From: CALEAR01 sp035301485
GTDB taxonomy: Bacteria; Pseudomonadota; Gammaproteobacteria; Pseudomonadales; Alcanivoracaceae
Assembly (NCBI GenBank): GCA_035301485.1
Contig: DATGUF010000021.1
Location: 5,205 to 69,204 of the forward strand
Direction: 5' to 3'
Length of the DNA: 64,000 bases
A program made the position numbers and the translations under genes. Below are positions 45,377-52,815 of the stretch, piece after piece; within the stretch, counting starts at the first letter, position 1, and every line of letters begins with the position of its first letter. The notes under the pieces were generated by a model. It was not told the origin of the DNA, searched no databases, and saw nothing but the letters and a program-made list of their open reading frames with translations.

Positions 45377-46879
45377 ATGGCCGCACAACACGTAGATGTC
45401 ATCATTATTGGCGCGGGGCTCTCTGGTATAGGTATGGCTTGCCACCTCACCAGAAACAACCCTAATAAAACGTATCTGATTCTTGAAGGCCGCGATGCAA
45501 TCGGTGGTACGTGGGACTTGTTCCGCTACCCTGGTATTCGTTCCGACTCTGATATGTTCACCTTAGGTTATTCTTTTAAGCCTTGGAAAGACGACCAATC
45601 CATCGCCGATGGCCACACCATTCGCGCCTATATTAACGAAGCCGCTGATGAATATGGCGTGCGAGAGCACATTCGTTTTGGCCACCATGTTGAGCATGCT
45701 AACTGGTCCTCTAGCGACGCCCGCTGGTACCTCACCACTACCGACAAAGAAAGTGGCAAACAAAAAACGTTCAGTTGTAATTTCCTTGTGGGCTGCACCG
45801 GTTACTACCGGTATGACGCCGGCTACACTCCCGAATTCCCAGGGCGAGAAAATTTTAAAGGTGAATTTATTCACCCTCAGTTGTGGCCTGAAGATTTAGA
45901 TTACAGCAATAAAAAGATTGTTATTATTGGTAGTGGCGCCACCGCCGTAACACTGCTGCCTTCTTTAGCTGATAAAGCACAGCACGTTACTATGTTGCAA
46001 CGCTCGCCTTCTTACGTTGCTTCAGTGCCGAAGAAAGACAACATTTCTATTCAGCTGCGTAAAGTGCTGCCAGAAAAAGCGGTGTATCACCTTGCCCGCA
46101 CACGCAACGTTGCTCTACAAATGGCCGTTTACAATCTGAGCAAAGTACAGCCTAAGCTCATGCGTCATTTGCTCCAAAAGCAGGTGCAGTTACAAGTGGG
46201 CGAACACGTAGACATGAAACACTTTACGCCTACCTACAACCCTTGGGATGAGCGCTTATGCGCTGTGCCTAATGGCGACCTTTTCCGCACTTTAAGAGAA
46301 GGTAAAGGCTCTGTGGTCACCGACCATATCGAGGCCTTCACCGAAACAGGTATTCAACTCAAATCCGGCGAACATCTAGAAGCGGATATTATCATCAGCG
46401 CAACAGGGCTAGAATTGCAGCTACTTGGGAACGCACAACTTAGCGTAGATGACCAACCTTATGACATCAGCAAAGCCATCGCATACCGCTCGCTCATGTT
46501 CAGCAATTTGCCCAATGTAGCCATGATCTTTGGCTACACCAACTCTTCTTGGACTCTAAAAGCAGATATTGGCGCTGAATATATTTGCCGCATTTTGACT
46601 AACATGGAACGTAGAGGCATGCGCCAAGTGATGCCCGTGCTAAAAGACACGAACATCAAGACGCGCCCGTTCCTCGATTTTAGCGCAGGCTATGTTCAGC
46701 GTGCTTTAGATGCCTTCCCTAAACAGGGCACCAAAGCGCCTTGGAAAGTAAAGCAAAACTATTTGTTTGATTTTATTATGCTGAAACTCAGCAAATTAGA
46801 TGATGGTATATTGCAATTTAGCCACCCTATCAAAAAGAAAAAAGGCGTGTTTAGAAGTAGAAGAACAGCCGCTCTGTAA
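45377..46879 (+). CDS. Flavin-containing Baeyer-Villiger-type monooxygenase
   Basis: This is an NADPH- and FAD-dependent class B monooxygenase (500 residues) expected to turn ketones into esters or to oxidise heteroatoms. FAD motif IIIGAGLSGIGM begins at residue 10, followed by GGTWD and RYPGIRSDSD. The Baeyer-Villiger fingerprint FxGxxxHxxxW is exact at residues 160-170. The NADPH motif VIIGSGATAV follows. ATG 45377 (MAAQHVDV) is chosen; an open frame extends 55 codons upstream but has no family similarity and covers the promoter region. It resembles EthA/MymA-type enzymes. It faces the haemoglobin-hydrolase pair. Confidence 0.92.
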   Translation: MAAQHVDVIIIGAGLSGIGMACHLTRNNPNKTYLILEGRDAIGGTWDLFRYPGIRSDSDMFTLGYSFKPWKDDQSIADGHTIRAYINEAADEYGVREHIRFGHHVEHANWSSSDARWYLTTTDKESGKQKTFSCNFLVGCTGYYRYDAGYTPEFPGRENFKGEFIHPQLWPEDLDYSNKKIVIIGSGATAVTLLPSLADKAQHVTMLQRSPSYVASVPKKDNISIQLRKVLPEKAVYHLARTRNVALQMAVYNLSKVQPKLMRHLLQKQVQLQVGEHVDMKHFTPTYNPWDERLCAVPNGDLFRTLREGKGSVVTDHIEAFTETGIQLKSGEHLEADIIISATGLELQLLGNAQLSVDDQPYDISKAIAYRSLMFSNLPNVAMIFGYTNSSWTLKADIGAEYICRILTNMERRGMRQVMPVLKDTNIKTRPFLDFSAGYVQRALDAFPKQGTKAPWKVKQNYLFDFIMLKLSKLDDGILQFSHPIKKKKGVFRSRRTAAL

Positions 46880-46887
46880 CCTCCGCT

Positions 46888-46912
46888 GCGCCAGCTTCCC
46901 CAAGCTGGCGTT
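46888..46912 (+). terminator. Terminator after the monooxygenase gene
   Basis: A perfect nine-base stem, CGCCAGCTT (46888-46896) with AAGCTGGCG (46901-46909), has a CCCC loop and is followed by TTTC. On the minus strand it lies just after the globin stop. Confidence 0.8.
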
Positions 46913-46917
46913 TCACT

Positions 46918-47340
46918 TCAGGCACCACGGTGGTGCCTATTCACTGCAACAATACGCTGCGCAGGCCGTGCCAATTCCGTGAGCAAATATTCCTGTAATG
47001 TTTGCGGGTACTCAAGCTCTTGCAAAGCATCCGCCATGCACTGCAACCACGCTTCAGCATGCTGTTGCTCTATTTTCCAAGGCGTATGAGCGTGGGGAAT
47101 TCTGATGGCCCCGTATTTTTCTTGATACAAACGTGGCCCGCCCATCCAGCCGGATAAAAAGCGTGCTAGTTTATCGATGGATTGTTCTAAATTAGCGGGA
47201 TGCATGGCTCTTATTTCTTGCGCATAAGGAGCCTCATCCATAATGCGGTAAAACACTTCCACCAAGCGCCTTAAAGCGGCTCCCCCACCCACCGCTTGTA
47301 ACGTGGCATCACCTTGGCCATACGGCGCTTCTTTGCTCAT
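46918..47340 (-). CDS. Group II truncated haemoglobin
   Basis: This is a small haem protein of the truncated-haemoglobin O group (140 residues), which binds O2 and may handle NO, peroxide or oxygen delivery. The 2-on-2 globin signatures are visible: LVEVFYRIMDEAP with Tyr B10 (Y31), IRAMHPANLEQS, LSGWMGGPRLYQEKYG, the proximal histidine (H85, in AHTPWKI) and Trp G8 (W98 in AWLQCM). It lies 19 bases downstream of the hydrolase and is probably cotranscribed with it. The monooxygenase converges on it. Confidence 0.92.
   Translation of the reverse strand: MSKEAPYGQGDATLQAVGGGAALRRLVEVFYRIMDEAPYAQEIRAMHPANLEQSIDKLARFLSGWMGGPRLYQEKYGAIRIPHAHTPWKIEQQHAEAWLQCMADALQELEYPQTLQEYLLTELARPAQRIVAVNRHHRGA
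46919..46937. other. Perfect 9-base palindrome inside the globin C-terminal codons
   Basis: AGGCACCAC (46919-46927) is inverted as GTGGTGCCT (46929-46937) around a single G. It covers the last codons of the truncated globin gene and lies seven bases past the terminator stem end. In RNA, a smaller stem with CACGGTG-like centre would form. Role unknown. Confidence 0.5.
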
Positions 47341-47359
47341 CTTCTTTTCCTATCTTCGG

Positions 47360-48271
47360 TTACCTAACACGCTCATCACGCATGATAGCTTCAGTTTCAC
47401 CAACCTCAACGGCCTGCACAAACCTTGAGAGTTTGTTAGCCACGAGCTCGGGCGACGACAATGTAAGCCAATGGCCGGCCTCCACATCAGTGCGGTACAG
47501 CTCTGGCACCCAACGGGGTAAATCGTCAAACAAAGCAGCACTCACATATCTATCTTGCGTAGGCACTAATAATTGCACAGGGCAATGCGCATAACGCTCT
47601 TGCGGCTTACACAAGGTGGGCAACATGTTAGCGCGATACAGCCAAACACCCATTGCACCGTCACTGGTTTGGTATGGATTTACCTCCACCTCTTGCACAC
47701 CTTCTGCTTGCTTGAGAAACCACGGCCATCTTGCTCCTAACCCCGCATGCCACATTGCTTCTGGCAACCAAGGCAATTGAAACAAGGCTATGTACCAAGA
47801 GTTAAGCGTTTGCCCCAGTAATGCCGACGCACCTTTTTTATTAAAACGAGCGCGAAACCAGTATGCAGCATGGTCTAAACAAGGGCCTGAAATAGATGTA
47901 TATGAAAGAATCCGGCTTTGCATTTCCCCGCTGGTTATAAACTCCCAACCTTGAATGGAGCCCCAGTCGTGGCCTGCTAAGTGAAACGAACGCCCTGCTA
48001 ACAAAACCTTTGCTACCGCGGTAAAATCCGCTTCCAGAAGGTGAAACTGGTAGTGTTTGCGCCCCTTAGGCTTGCTAGAAGCGCCTGCTCCACGCATATC
48101 GTAGCTCACCACGTAAAAGTTTTGCGATAAACGTTCTGCCACACTCTGCCACACCAAATGGTTATCCGGGTAACCGTGCAATAACACTATTGGGGTTCTG
48201 CTACTGTCACCCCAAGTGTAGGCTTGCAATTCCACCCCTTTGGATGGCACTGAATACGTTCTTTTTTCCAT
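47360..48271 (-). CDS. Alpha/beta-fold hydrolase with aspartate nucleophile
   Basis: This is an alpha/beta-hydrolase of 303 residues. The oxyanion motif is LLHGYPDNHLVW. The nucleophile elbow is GHDWGS at 100-105 with Asp102 rather than Ser, as in epoxide hydrolases and haloalkane dehalogenases. The catalytic His is in VEAGHWLTLSSPE. No signal peptide is present. It probably opens epoxides or cleaves a C-X bond rather than hydrolysing esters, but substrate is unknown. It heads a two-gene unit with the globin and is divergent from ubiK across 189 bases. Confidence 0.88.
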   Translation of the reverse strand: MEKRTYSVPSKGVELQAYTWGDSSRTPIVLLHGYPDNHLVWQSVAERLSQNFYVVSYDMRGAGASSKPKGRKHYQFHLLEADFTAVAKVLLAGRSFHLAGHDWGSIQGWEFITSGEMQSRILSYTSISGPCLDHAAYWFRARFNKKGASALLGQTLNSWYIALFQLPWLPEAMWHAGLGARWPWFLKQAEGVQEVEVNPYQTSDGAMGVWLYRANMLPTLCKPQERYAHCPVQLLVPTQDRYVSAALFDDLPRWVPELYRTDVEAGHWLTLSSPELVANKLSRFVQAVEVGETEAIMRDERVR

Positions 48272-48460
48272 GAGCTATTCGCCCTGTGTAATGAATGGTT
48301 GTGCACCATTACAGCAGTGATTCACAACACTTATAATGCTTTACTGTTCCATCACGCTGTAGTTTGGGCCAACCCAATGCTTTGCTTAAGCGCTAACAAG
48401 CAGATGTGCCGCCCCAGTTTTGTTACAATAACGAAAATCCTCAATACATAGGCATCCATC

Positions 48461-48709
48461 ATGAGTCAAATCCCTTTAATCGATCGCATTGCCGCCGAAG
48501 TAAGCGCTCGCATGCCCAGCGGGCTTGGTGAATTACGTCACGATGTGGAGCGTAACGTACAGGCTGTGCTACAAGAAGCTTTGGCACGCTTCGATCTTAT
48601 TGGCCGCGAAGAATTTGAAGTGCAGCGCCAAGTGTTGCTGCGCACTCGTGAGAAATTAGAAGAGCTGGAAAAAATTGTCGCTGAACTAGAAAAAAACTCG
48701 GCAAGCTAA
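48461..48709 (+). CDS. ubiK: Ubiquinone biosynthesis accessory factor UbiK
   Basis: UbiK (YqiC, BMFP family) is a short coiled-coil protein (82 residues) that helps the soluble ubiquinone-synthesis complex through UbiJ. The N-terminal amphipathic region (IDRIAAEVSARMPSGLGELRHDVERN) is followed by IGREEFEVQRQVLLRTREKL and a leucine/glutamate coiled coil to the end. It is a lone gene before comM, the order known from pseudomonads with few extra genes between. Confidence 0.92.
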   Translation: MSQIPLIDRIAAEVSARMPSGLGELRHDVERNVQAVLQEALARFDLIGREEFEVQRQVLLRTREKLEELEKIVAELEKNSAS

Positions 48710-48821
48710 ACCTTCTCCTACATTTTTCTACGCCGTTTCGTACCCACCTTGTTTTAATTCACTGTCACACTCTCAACAGCCTCCGCGTTACGTTAATACC
48801 ACAGTAATACGGAGGCGATGT

Positions 48822-50300
48822 ATGGCAGTTTCGTTGGTATTTAGCCGAGCTCAAGTAGGCTTAAGTTCCCCCCAAGTAAGAGTGGAAACTCACCTTTCTG
48901 GCGGGCTGCCTGGCTTTTCCATTGTGGGCCTTCCAGAAGCCGCCGTGCGTGAAAGCCGCGACCGCGTTCGCTCGGCCATTCTCAACAGCGGTTTTCGCTT
49001 CCCACAGCAACGCATCACCGTTAATTTAGCCCCTGCTGACCTGCCCAAACACGGCGGACGTTTTGATCTTCCCATCGCCCTCGGCATCCTAGCTGCTAGC
49101 CATCAAATTAACCAAAACGGTTGGCACAACAAAGAATTTATTGGCGAGCTAGCACTAGATGGCACCTTGCGCCCTTGCCAAGGAAGCTTACCCGCCGCCT
49201 TGGCTGCAGGGCGAGCCAACAAAGTGCTCTATCTACCTACTTGCATGGCCACTGAAGCAGCGTTAAGTGGCTATGCTGTACAAGGCGGAGAGTCCCTCAA
49301 AGAGCTTTGCACCATGCTCGTTAAAAAGAACAAAAACACTTACACGCAACCCCCTGCCGTGCCTTCACATGCCGCAGAGGGGCCCTGTTTAAGCGAAGTA
49401 CAGGGGCAATCCGCTGCTAAAAGAGCCTTAGAGCTCGCGGCCGCTGGCGGCCATTCTTTATTACTGTGCGGGCCACCAGGTAGTGGTAAAAGCATGCTTG
49501 CTGAGCGCCTTCCTAGTTTGCTGCCACCGCTCACAAAGGAGCAGGCACTTACTGTGGCAGCGATTTACTCCTTGGGCGAAAGGCGCACGGTGGAAAAGTT
49601 TTATTTCCCACCCCAGCGTTCTCCGCATCACTCCTCTTCCAGCGCCGCCTTATTAGGTGGCGGGCGCCAACTTAACCCAGGCGAAGTAACACTGGCCCAT
49701 CATGGAGTGTTATTTTTAGATGAACTGCCTGAATTTAATCGAGCTGCACTGGAAGCCTTACGCGAGCCATTAGAAACAGGGGTCATTTACCTTAGCCGCG
49801 CTGATAGAAAGATAGCCTATCCCGCTAATTTTCAACTGATAGCGGCCATGAACCCTTGCCCCTGTGGTTGGCTTGGTTACCCAGAAAAAAGCTGTGGCCA
49901 TATGTGCGGCAAAGCGCAGCGCTATCAACAAAAGATCTCCGGCCCCTTATTAGACCGCATCGACTTACATGTATCGGTAACACCTGCCGCACCGCAGGAA
50001 TTATTTGCCGCTGCACCAGCTGAAAGCAGCGCCAGCGTGCGTAAACGCGTGCTTGTGGCACAGCAAAAACAATTCGATAGGCAAGGAAAACTAAATGTAC
50101 AACTGCGGCCCAACGAGCTACAGCCATACTTTACTGATTACGAGGAGTGGTTAAGTAAGGTGATGCAAAACCTCTCGCTTTCCGCGCGAGGTTTGCATCG
50201 TATTATGCGCATCGCTTTAACGATCAGCGATTTAAACAACCAAGAAAAAATACTAAAACCCGCCATACAAGAGGCGTTAAGCTATCGCTCCCTGTTCTAG
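48822..50300 (+). CDS. comM: ComM/YifB-family AAA+ helicase
   Basis: ComM is a hexameric AAA+ helicase that promotes branch migration during natural transformation. Homologues (YifB) occur in many non-competent species. The 492 residues comprise an N-terminal Lon-protease-like/ChlI domain (PGFSIVGLPEAAVRESRDRV), Walker A at residues 217-224 (GPPGSGKS), Walker B VLFLDELPEF and a zinc-like cysteine loop NPCPCGWLG. The C-terminal helical domain has LSARGLHRIMRIALTIS. The stop lies two bases from the convergent aldehyde dehydrogenase stop. Confidence 0.94.
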   Translation: MAVSLVFSRAQVGLSSPQVRVETHLSGGLPGFSIVGLPEAAVRESRDRVRSAILNSGFRFPQQRITVNLAPADLPKHGGRFDLPIALGILAASHQINQNGWHNKEFIGELALDGTLRPCQGSLPAALAAGRANKVLYLPTCMATEAALSGYAVQGGESLKELCTMLVKKNKNTYTQPPAVPSHAAEGPCLSEVQGQSAAKRALELAAAGGHSLLLCGPPGSGKSMLAERLPSLLPPLTKEQALTVAAIYSLGERRTVEKFYFPPQRSPHHSSSSAALLGGGRQLNPGEVTLAHHGVLFLDELPEFNRAALEALREPLETGVIYLSRADRKIAYPANFQLIAAMNPCPCGWLGYPEKSCGHMCGKAQRYQQKISGPLLDRIDLHVSVTPAAPQELFAAAPAESSASVRKRVLVAQQKQFDRQGKLNVQLRPNELQPYFTDYEEWLSKVMQNLSLSARGLHRIMRIALTISDLNNQEKILKPAIQEALSYRSLF

Positions 50301-50302
50301 CA

Positions 50303-51733
50303 TTATTTTTTCAAGAGGAACTTGTACACCATTTCATGGGTTTTTCTGTTAAAGGGTGGCAATAGCATCGCTGTGCCATTAATGCGCCCCTTACGGAAAA
50401 CAGATTTCGGTTTAGTAAAGGTTAAAAAACCTTCGCGGCCATGATACTGCCCCATGCCCGAATCACCCACGCCACCAAAGGGGAGATCATCAATGGCCAC
50501 ATGGCTCATAGTATCGTTGATACACACTCCACCAGAGTGCGTGTGCGCAATCACATAGTTGGCACGCTCATTGCTCCAATCGAAGTAATACAATGCCAAC
50601 GGACGCGGACGCGCATTCACGTGGGCCACGGCTTCTTCTAGTGTTTTATAGCCATACACCAACATAATCGGGCCGAAAATTTCTTCCTGCGCTATTTTCA
50701 TCTCATCCGTAACATTAAGCACTAAGGTATACGGCATTTTGCGCGTGTTCTCGAAAGATTCGTTGGCAGGGTTAACACGTATGATTTTTGCACCCTTTGC
50801 CTCTGCATCGGCCAAATTGCTTTGCAAACGATCATGTTGACGCTGGTTAATAATGCTCGTTACATCCGGATTATTAACGATAGTGGGATACATAGCGCTC
50901 ACTTGGGCTATGAACTCTTGCACAAATTCATCAATGCGTTGTTCTGGGCAAAGCAAATAATCAGGCGACACACATGTTTGGCCGGCGTTGAAACACTTAC
51001 CAAAGGCAATACGCTCTACCGCATCTTTCATGGGATAATCTTCACCAATAATAGCGGGGCTCTTTCCACCTAACTCAAGGGTAACTGGCGTTAAGTTATT
51101 CGCCGCTGCACGCATAATGTGCCTGCCCACCGCGGTGGACCCTGTGAACAAGATGTGATCAAACGGCAACGATGAAAAAGCAGTGGCAACTTCTAATTCA
51201 CCGTTTATCACTGCTACGTGGTCCTCTGGAAAAACCTCTGCCAGCAGTTTCTTCAACATCTCCCCTGTTTTTGGCGTGAACTCGCTCATTTTGATCATCA
51301 CGCGGTTACCAGCTGCAAGGGCCGCTAATAAAGGGCCAAGCGCTAAGTAAACAGGATAGTTCCAAGGCACAATCACACCAATAACACCAAGAGGCTGATG
51401 CACCACTGTTGCCTCACCTGGAAAGCCCATTAAGCCAAGCCCACGACGCTCTGGCTTCATCCATCTACGAATGCGCTTACGGTAGTATTTAATACCTTCC
51501 AGAGTGGTTAAGATCTCGGCTATTTTTGTTTCATCCTCGGAGCGGCTACCAAAATCTTCATTGAGCGTAGCGGTAATTAGGTCCACATTGTTGCGCACCA
51601 CTGCATCGAGCTTATCTAACGAGGCACGCCTTTCTTGCAAAGAGGGGTATGGATTTTTGCCGTAGGCTTCACGCTGCGCAGCCAGTATTTTTTGCAGCTC
51701 TTGTGTCGCAGCTTCTACAGTAATTGATGTCAT
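50303..51733 (-). CDS. Coniferyl-aldehyde-type dehydrogenase
   Basis: This is a NAD(P)-dependent aldehyde dehydrogenase (476 residues) of the class that includes coniferyl aldehyde and fatty aldehyde dehydrogenases. VPWNYPVYLALGPLLAALAAGN and FTGSTAVGRHIM form the cofactor site. The catalytic Glu is in ELGGKSP and the catalytic Cys in NAGQTCVSPDY. The tail (FLLKK after FNRKTHEMVYK) is basic-hydrophobic as in membrane-associated fatty aldehyde enzymes. ATG 51733 is chosen because GGAGAAG lies seven bases upstream; the longer frame from 51760 lacks a site. In a FadL-rich genome a fatty-aldehyde substrate is plausible but inferred. Confidence 0.88.
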   Translation of the reverse strand: MTSITVEAATQELQKILAAQREAYGKNPYPSLQERRASLDKLDAVVRNNVDLITATLNEDFGSRSEDETKIAEILTTLEGIKYYRKRIRRWMKPERRGLGLMGFPGEATVVHQPLGVIGVIVPWNYPVYLALGPLLAALAAGNRVMIKMSEFTPKTGEMLKKLLAEVFPEDHVAVINGELEVATAFSSLPFDHILFTGSTAVGRHIMRAAANNLTPVTLELGGKSPAIIGEDYPMKDAVERIAFGKCFNAGQTCVSPDYLLCPEQRIDEFVQEFIAQVSAMYPTIVNNPDVTSIINQRQHDRLQSNLADAEAKGAKIIRVNPANESFENTRKMPYTLVLNVTDEMKIAQEEIFGPIMLVYGYKTLEEAVAHVNARPRPLALYYFDWSNERANYVIAHTHSGGVCINDTMSHVAIDDLPFGGVGDSGMGQYHGREGFLTFTKPKSVFRKGRINGTAMLLPPFNRKTHEMVYKFLLKK

Positions 51734-51900
51734 AAATATGCTTCTCCAGCTTCGTGGCAACGTTACGATCGCCCATTCATTGTTGTTTTTCTAGGCACTA
51801 TAGCACTATAGCTTTCCCATTATGAGCCTAGTAAAACACGAATACGTCAAAGTTCCATTGCCCCCATGGCCAGAGATTAATGGCACAATGCTCGGTGCTA

Positions 51901-51943
51901 GTTGCAGCGCAACTTTAAGGTTGCTACTGTTTCATTTTATAAT
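51901..51943 (+). promoter_or_regulatory. Candidate promoter and operator of the regulator-kinase unit
   Basis: A perfect TATAAT lies at 51938-51943; the -35 at 17 bases (TTAAGG, 51915-51920) is poor, so activator help is likely. GTTGC half-sites occur at 51901-51905, inverted as GCAAC at 51909-51913, and again direct at 51920-51924. They overlap the -35 area, as expected for an operator. The rest of the 311-base gap (51734-52044) shows nothing else clear. Confidence 0.38.
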
Positions 51944-52044
51944 AACGGCCGTAACATCTAGCCTCTCATATAACTTATTATTCTGCTTGTGCTTTTTGAT
52001 ATTTTAAATGTTTACACAAGCTTAATGGCATAAGGAGCTGCGCC

Positions 52045-52743
52045 TTGCGTATCGCTTATCTTGAAGACGATAAAACCCAAGCGGAATTAATCCGTAACTG
52101 GTTAACAGAAGCGGGCCACACCTGCATGCACAGTGCTAGCGGCCGCGAGTTTATGGTGATGATGCGCCGTGAAACCTTTGATTTGCTGCTACTAGATTGG
52201 GAAGTACCAGACATGAGCGGCCGCGAGGTGCTCTCTGAAGTAAGAGCAAGTGGAAACGCTGTACCCGTGCTTTTTGCCACCCAACGTGACGACGAAGCCT
52301 CTATTGTTGGCGCCCTAAAAGACGGTGCCGATGATTACATGATTAAACCTGTACAAAAAGCTGAATTGCTCGCTCGTATCGATGCCCTCGGCCGACGTTC
52401 CGGTGTGGGCGAAGTAGTACCCACTACCATTCAAGAAGTGGGTCCTTGGACCATTGATCGTGAGCATCGCACCATTCGGCTCGATGGTGAAGTAGTAAAA
52501 CTAACCGACAAAGATTTCGAATTAGCCAGCTACCTCTTTCAAAACGTCGGAAAGCTCATGTCGCGTAGCCACTTGCTAGAAAAAGTATGGGGTATTCTAT
52601 CTGCCATTGAATCGCGCACGGTAGATGTGCACATCAGCCGTATTCGCCGCAGCTTAGAAATACGGCCTGAACGCGGCTACCGCATTAAAACTATCTACCA
52701 GCACGGTTATCGTTTAGAAGCTACTAGCTCCGAAGATAATTAA
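52045..52743 (+). CDS. OmpR/PhoB-family response regulator
   Basis: This is a DNA-binding response regulator (232 residues). The receiver has acidic pocket YLEDDKTQ, phospho-acceptor D51 in LLLDWEVPDMSG and the switch lysine in DYMIKPVQKAELLARID. The winged-helix domain ends YRIKTIYQHGYRLEA. The start is TTG at 52045: AAGGAG (52032-52037) sits seven bases ahead and no ATG exists nearby. The receiver interior W after the aspartate is unusual for OmpR proteins. The CHASE2 kinase gene follows, separated by a terminator-like hairpin. Confidence 0.92.
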   Translation: MRIAYLEDDKTQAELIRNWLTEAGHTCMHSASGREFMVMMRRETFDLLLLDWEVPDMSGREVLSEVRASGNAVPVLFATQRDDEASIVGALKDGADDYMIKPVQKAELLARIDALGRRSGVGEVVPTTIQEVGPWTIDREHRTIRLDGEVVKLTDKDFELASYLFQNVGKLMSRSHLLEKVWGILSAIESRTVDVHISRIRRSLEIRPERGYRIKTIYQHGYRLEATSSEDN

Positions 52744-52763
52744 TCAGCAACAACCCCAACAAG

Positions 52764-52797
52764 AATGGGCGGCACAGCACATAAACCGCCCATTTTT
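52764..52797 (+). terminator. Terminator-like hairpin between response regulator and kinase
   Basis: AATGGGCGG (52764-52772) pairs perfectly with CCGCCCATT (52786-52794), followed by TTT. It sits 20 bases after the regulator stop and before the kinase start at 52816. It would cut transcription of the kinase to a fraction of that of the regulator. Confidence 0.72.
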
Positions 52798-52815
52798 GCG
52801 CTTATAGGTTTAGCC

